Positions 7,837 to 9,890 of a DNA stretch of 9,890 bases are shown one piece after another; position 1 is the first letter of the stretch; every line of letters begins with the position of its first letter. The notes beneath the pieces are model-generated. The model saw nothing but the letters and a program-made list of their open reading frames with translations, searched no databases and had not been told where the DNA came from. This stretch comes from Deltaproteobacteria bacterium (lineage in GTDB: Bacteria > Myxococcota_A > JAADFL01), in contig JAADFL010000012.1 in the NCBI GenBank assembly GCA_013152945.1, positions 1 through 9,890 of the forward strand, read 5' to 3'. Made by a program: the position numbers and the translations under genes.

Positions 7837-7913
7837 ACTGGGCGAATAGGTGACTATACAGGGTGGGGTGACCAGGAATATGCGTGGGATGACTAAGGGG
7901 TTGGTGGCGTGAC
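7826..7913 (+). repeat. Right iteron array: five degenerate GGGTGGGGTGAC copies
   Basis: Plus-strand copies end in GTGAC or ATGAC at 7834-7838, 7850-7854, 7868-7872, 7889-7893 and 7909-7913, so the spacings are 16, 18, 21 and 20 bases. Copies one and three share GGGTGGGGTGAC exactly; the others are degenerate (ATAGGTGAC, CGTGGGATGAC, TGGTGGCGTGAC). The first two spacings equal those of the left array measured outward from the core. The G-runs in 7827-7849 (GGG, GGGG, GGG, GG) could also permit a G-quadruplex-like structure. Confidence 0.75.
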
Positions 7914-7978
7914 TTGACTAAAATCGCAGAATAAACAGCAGGATGGCACCATAAATTGCTCGGCCCTTTGCACCGTGG

Positions 7979-7999
7979 AAAAAACTATCGGCAACAGTT
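7979..7999 (-). terminator. Weak intrinsic terminator after the zinc-ribbon gene
   Basis: On the minus strand, 26 bases past the zinc-ribbon stop codon, AACTGT and ATAGTT form a six-pair stem with one G-U pair and a five-base loop (TGCCG), running directly into a run of six T. The stem is short and AT-rich, so termination may be inefficient. It is the only such structure near this gene end. Confidence 0.4.
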
Positions 8000-8025
8000 C
8001 CAAGCTCATTATACTTTGCTGGATA

Positions 8026-8358
8026 TCAGTGGATTTCCTCTTCCTGACCCGTGAAGATCCTCTTCAGGCTGGATAGAAAGTTCCCTTTTTGTTCAGACGA
8101 TGCCAATTGCTCGAATTCACCATCGTCAAGGTACATGCCTCCACACGAGAAGCACTTGTCTATCTGCACTCCCCTGAACGTTATTTCCTTCATCGCCATG
8201 CCACACTTGGGGCACCTCATCCAATGCAGGTCCTTGAGATGCCTTTTTTCCGCCTCCTCCATTTCCTTTCTTGCTTTTTCAGCAGCAACCTTGAGCTTTT
8301 CCGCTTCTTTTCTAAGGAAATATTCTTCTTCCTTGTTGCTTGGTTTCACAGGACTCAT
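8026..8358 (-). CDS. Small coiled-coil protein with TFIIB-type zinc ribbon
   Basis: This is a 110-residue soluble protein of unknown function. Residues about 8-45 are rich in Glu, Lys and Ala with a coiled-coil pattern. Residues 49-84 form a zf-TFIIB-type zinc ribbon (PF13453-like): C49-P-K-C52-G, then C69-F-S-C72-G-G-M-Y-L-D-D-G-E-F, with four cysteines expected to bind one zinc. The tail has a short amphipathic stretch (FLSSLKRIF) and an acidic end. The family is short and widespread in bacteria, often annotated only as zinc-ribbon protein; roles in nucleic-acid or protein binding are presumed, not shown. The ATG is preceded by a GGGAG/AGAGG purine stretch at ribosome-binding distance. It lies 119 bases after the permease gene on the same strand but has its own promoter-like sequence, so it may be separately transcribed. 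Confidence 0.9.
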   Translation of the reverse strand: MSPVKPSNKEEEYFLRKEAEKLKVAAEKARKEMEEAEKRHLKDLHWMRCPKCGMAMKEITFRGVQIDKCFSCGGMYLDDGEFEQLASSEQKGNFLSSLKRIFTGQEEEIH

Positions 8359-8380
8359 GGCCTCTCTCCCTTCTGGCTTG

Positions 8381-8421
8381 TTAAACCGACCGAGTATGTC
8401 AACTATTATCGGTCGCTTTAA
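8381..8421. promoter_or_regulatory. Operator-like palindrome overlapping the promoter
   Basis: Perfect seven-base arms CGACCGA (8387-8393) and TCGGTCG (8409-8415) flank 15 bases. After one mismatch the outer bases TTAAA (8381-8385) and TTTAA (8417-8421) also pair, giving 12 of 13 positions per arm. It overlaps the -10 box and the predicted start site of the zinc-ribbon gene, the usual place for a repressor site. It could also act as a weak hairpin in the read-through transcript from the permease, but no T-run follows it. The regulator is not in the window. Confidence 0.5.
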
Positions 8422-8431
8422 AACATGTCAA
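8405..8431 (-). promoter_or_regulatory. Candidate sigma70 promoter of the zinc-ribbon gene
   Basis: On the minus strand a perfect TTGACA (plus 8426-8431) is followed by a 15-base spacer and GATAAT (plus 8405-8410, 5/6 match). The spacer is one or two bases shorter than ideal. Transcription would begin near 8398, about 40 bases upstream of the ATG at 8358. A second TTGACA lies at plus 8397-8402 without a good matching -10. Confidence 0.45.
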
Positions 8432-8477
8432 GTGACCAGCCTGTTTTTTGTTTCCATGTGAACAGCCCGGCCCACGC

Positions 8478-9611
8478 TCACATCAGCGGCACCAGCAAGT
8501 TGATGCCGGCTCCAATGAGGAAACTCCCGACAAAGAGTCCGACCACCATGCCGATCGCCACCTTCTTTCCGAACAAGGGCAAGAGAATCAGGTAGCTGGC
8601 TATACATATGGCATTACCGGTTATGGTGAATGCAATGGCATGGCCGAGCGGCAGGCCCATATCGAGAAGGGGCTGGAGGAGCGGAATCTCTTCGCCGGTG
8701 CACATGTACACCGGGATACCAAGCCCGCTTGCGGCAAAGAGCCCCAAAAGGGGATGGGAAAAGTAACTCGTAACCCATTCTTCTGGAAGGTAGGCCGATA
8801 CAGCGGCTCCAATGATAATTCCGACCAGTATGTAAGGATGGAGCTCCAGGGCCATGCGAAACCCGCGCAACAATCCTGATCTCGATTCGTTCCCACTTCG
8901 GGCGGCGACACAGCCCCCGCCACAGGAAACCGGCACATGGCTTATAGAATATACCTCCTGTCCCCTTGACAGCCGATCGAGTATGAAGGTGAGAGCAAAG
9001 GCAAGCAGCATGGTCCCGGCTATCCGTGCGACCAGGTATTGCCAACCAAGGACTCCATAAGACATGAACATGACACTCGGGCTTAATATGGGTGCAACAA
9101 GCAGAAAAACCAGGGCCGTGCGCTTTTTGCCCGTTGCTGCAAGGCTGCTTGCAATGGGAGCCGCCCCACAGGAACACATGGGCACCAGTGCGCCGAAAAC
9201 AGCGGCCCCGATCATGCTCCCGGGCGGTTTAAGGATCCCGCGGTCGAACCAATCCGAGAGTACGCCTGCAAGATAAGTCCCTATGAAAAAGACCGGCAAT
9301 GTTGTAAACGCAAGCCAAAGGGTCTCTGTGAAAATCGTCCTCGGCGCATCTTCCATGAACAAATTCTCTATATTCAAGAACAAGCCGTACGTATTATCCG
9401 TGATGCGACACACAGAGCAGTCAATAAAAAGCCAGACCGAAAGCAGGAGGGTTGCCATGGCAACGAACTTGCTTTCCACCAACCTGGAAGGCGCAAAATT
9501 TGCCTGATTGAAGAACCTTCCCGCCTTGACGCGTATGACCAGTGACCGAGCGAGCAACACGACAAAAACCAGCAAGACGATTGCTCCCACGATGTCGGCC
9601 GGGTTCACCAT
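8478..9611 (-). CDS. PF03773-family permease (ArsP/DUF318, SO_0444-like metal or metalloid exporter)
   Basis: This is a 377-residue inner-membrane protein with about eight hydrophobic segments. It belongs to the permease family that includes ArsP organoarsenical exporters and SO_0444-type Cu/Zn efflux proteins; substrate here is not determined. Signature sequence: P-M-C146-S-C148-G-A-A-P-I in a conserved membrane segment, followed by G-K-K-R-T and A-P-I-L-S-P; later M-C304-T-G-E-E-I-P and T-G-N-A-I-C. Two extra cysteine pairs could bind metal: D-C65-S-V-C68 after the second membrane segment and C230-G-G-G-C234 in the hydrophilic loop between the two halves. I chose the ATG at 9611 because GAGGTGG precedes it at proper distance; the frame is open to a TTG at 9659, but that has no ribosome-binding site and would add 16 hydrophilic residues. 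The C-terminus is complete. A role in metal or metalloid efflux is inferred from the family. Confidence 0.88.
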   Translation of the reverse strand: MVNPADIVGAIVLLVFVVLLARSLVIRVKAGRFFNQANFAPSRLVESKFVAMATLLLSVWLFIDCSVCRITDNTYGLFLNIENLFMEDAPRTIFTETLWLAFTTLPVFFIGTYLAGVLSDWFDRGILKPPGSMIGAAVFGALVPMCSCGAAPIASSLAATGKKRTALVFLLVAPILSPSVMFMSYGVLGWQYLVARIAGTMLLAFALTFILDRLSRGQEVYSISHVPVSCGGGCVAARSGNESRSGLLRGFRMALELHPYILVGIIIGAAVSAYLPEEWVTSYFSHPLLGLFAASGLGIPVYMCTGEEIPLLQPLLDMGLPLGHAIAFTITGNAICIASYLILLPLFGKKVAIGMVVGLFVGSFLIGAGINLLVPLM

Positions 9612-9616
9612 GAACC
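9602..9616 (-). promoter_or_regulatory. Hairpin enclosing the permease start codon
   Basis: In the minus-strand transcript GGTTCA and TGAACC pair perfectly (six pairs) around a three-base loop TGG. The A of the start codon is the last stem base and its T and G are in the loop; the GG at the stem's base overlaps the end of the GAGGTGG ribosome-binding site. Folding would restrict initiation, so translational control is possible. The same dyad could be a DNA-binding site, or chance. Confidence 0.4.
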
Positions 9617-9799
9617 ACCTCGCTTTTCCCAATGTAGTCCGGCCCAAGCCAATGGGCAAATAGTTTAATCAGCACACCTTTGTATTTCCCTGCGATTAGT
9701 CCCATGTTGAGCAGAATTTTGAAATGTACGAGAAAGAGAAATGTTAAAAGTGAGACATACCCATCTGAGAAAACAGCAGAGTAATAAAAAGTAATAAAA
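9612..9799. other. Leader region upstream of the permease
   Basis: This AT-richer region holds the permease ribosome-binding site (GAGGTGG, 9615-9621). A small dyad is also present: GCCCA/TGGGC arms at 9642-9646 and 9653-9657. A poor promoter candidate, TTGCCC with TACATT 17 bases later on the minus strand (each 4/6), would start transcription about 15 bases before the ATG. A tandem pair of ten-base GTAATAAAAA-like units (9781-9800) adjoins the putative transposon end. No gene is supported here. Confidence 0.5.
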
Positions 9800-9890
9800 T
9801 GTCGAAGCCGAGTCAATATGTCAGTAAAGTGCCGAGTGAAAATGTCAGTAGGGGTAATGGTTCATGCCACATACCTTAAGTAGGGGCGGT
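9800..9890 (+). mobile_element. Candidate end of an IS21-type insertion sequence (partial)
   Basis: Beginning with TGTCGAAG at 9800, the DNA contains two adjacent 24-base direct repeats (9807-9830 and 9831-9854). They share GCCGAGT, then AA, then ATGTCAGTA at the same offsets and differ at about five positions, mainly at their ends. TGTC recurs at 9800, 9819 and 9843. IS21-family elements characteristically begin with TGT and carry multiple internally repeated sequences of about this size at each end, so this fits a left end whose transposase genes would lie beyond the window. No transposase sequence is visible, so the assignment rests on end architecture alone; a regulator-binding repeat is the main alternative. 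Confidence 0.4.

Larger units (their letters stand above)
7357..8025. other. 669-bp gene-free region with a facing iteron arrangement
   Basis: Between the zinc-ribbon gene and the lipoprotein gene there is no supported coding region. Open frames here (plus 7489-7728, minus 7623-7823) are composed largely of the repeats, lack convincing ribosome-binding sites and show no family resemblance. The region contains, left to right, the lipoprotein leader (7357-7441), a C-rich repeat array (7501-7545), a unique core (7554-7818), a G-rich repeat array (7826-7913) and the terminator-like hairpin of the zinc-ribbon gene (7979-7999). A further reverse-oriented iteron-like stretch lies in the core at 7701-7718. 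The two arrays face each other as an imperfect inverted repeat and are described separately. Confidence 0.7.

Noticed and set aside
7501-7913. CRISPR array
   Set aside because: Repeats are only 11-12 bases, spacing gaps are 5-10 bases, orientation flips between the two blocks, and there are no cas genes.
7501-8025. Structured noncoding RNA or riboswitch
   Set aside because: The inverted arms could pair, but I see no known riboswitch core, no promoter clearly aimed into the region and no covariation evidence from one sequence.
8440-8477. Terminator after the permease
   Set aside because: Only a five-base CTGTT/AACAG inverted match is present, and the nearby homopolymer run reads as A, not T, on the coding strand of the transcript.
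9612-9659. Upstream TTG start extending the permease by 16 residues
   Set aside because: No ribosome-binding site precedes the TTG, and the ATG at 9611 has GAGGTGG at proper spacing and begins the protein just before its first membrane segment.
9421-9816. Minus-strand frame of 131 codons overlapping the permease start
   Set aside because: Most of it overlaps the permease in another frame and turns Arg/Gly-rich there. The upstream part (residues GKYKGVLIKLFAHWLGPDYIG) looks protein-like, but no start with a ribosome-binding site supports it; at best it is the remnant of a decayed gene.

Overview
The window looks like a chromosomal segment of a Gram-negative bacterium. Evidence is a lipobox-type secreted lipoprotein, Shine-Dalgarno leaders, a moderately GC-rich coding bias, and gene families common in Desulfobacterota (former Deltaproteobacteria) and relatives. 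That placement is an inference from style and families; no marker gene is present. All convincing genes lie on the minus strand, so transcription runs from high to low coordinates.

Layout in transcription order. The right edge (about 9800-9890) carries a short block of TGTC/GCCGAGT direct repeats that resembles an IS21-type transposon end entering from outside. Next comes a PF03773-family (ArsP/DUF318, SO_0444-like) metal or metalloid permease (9611-8478), whose start codon sits in a perfect small hairpin. After a 119-bp gap with a sigma70-like promoter and an overlapping palindrome comes a 110-residue protein with a coiled coil and a TFIIB-type zinc ribbon (8358-8026). A weak intrinsic terminator follows.

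A 669-bp gene-free stretch (7357-8025) holds the most unusual DNA in the window: two facing arrays of a GGGTGRGGTG-type iteron. They share an 18-bp inverted repeat (17/18 identical) and the same 16- and 18-bp spacing, and they enclose about 265 bp. I do not recognise this element.

The remaining three quarters (7356-130) is one intact gene for a 2408-residue lipoprotein. Its order is signal peptide and lipid-attachment Cys20, two carboxypeptidase-regulatory-like beta domains, about nine Ig-like repeats with a recurring D-x-AGN-x-S signature, one fibronectin III domain, and about 1200 residues of LVIVD-type beta-propeller blades. It has no recognisable catalytic domain and is best read as a surface or periplasmic adhesion/scaffold protein. 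A ribosome-binding site and TTG codon near position 25 hint that another minus-strand gene begins at the left edge.

The permease and zinc-ribbon protein may share a metal theme, but the separate promoter means co-regulation is not shown. Nothing connects them functionally to the giant lipoprotein.
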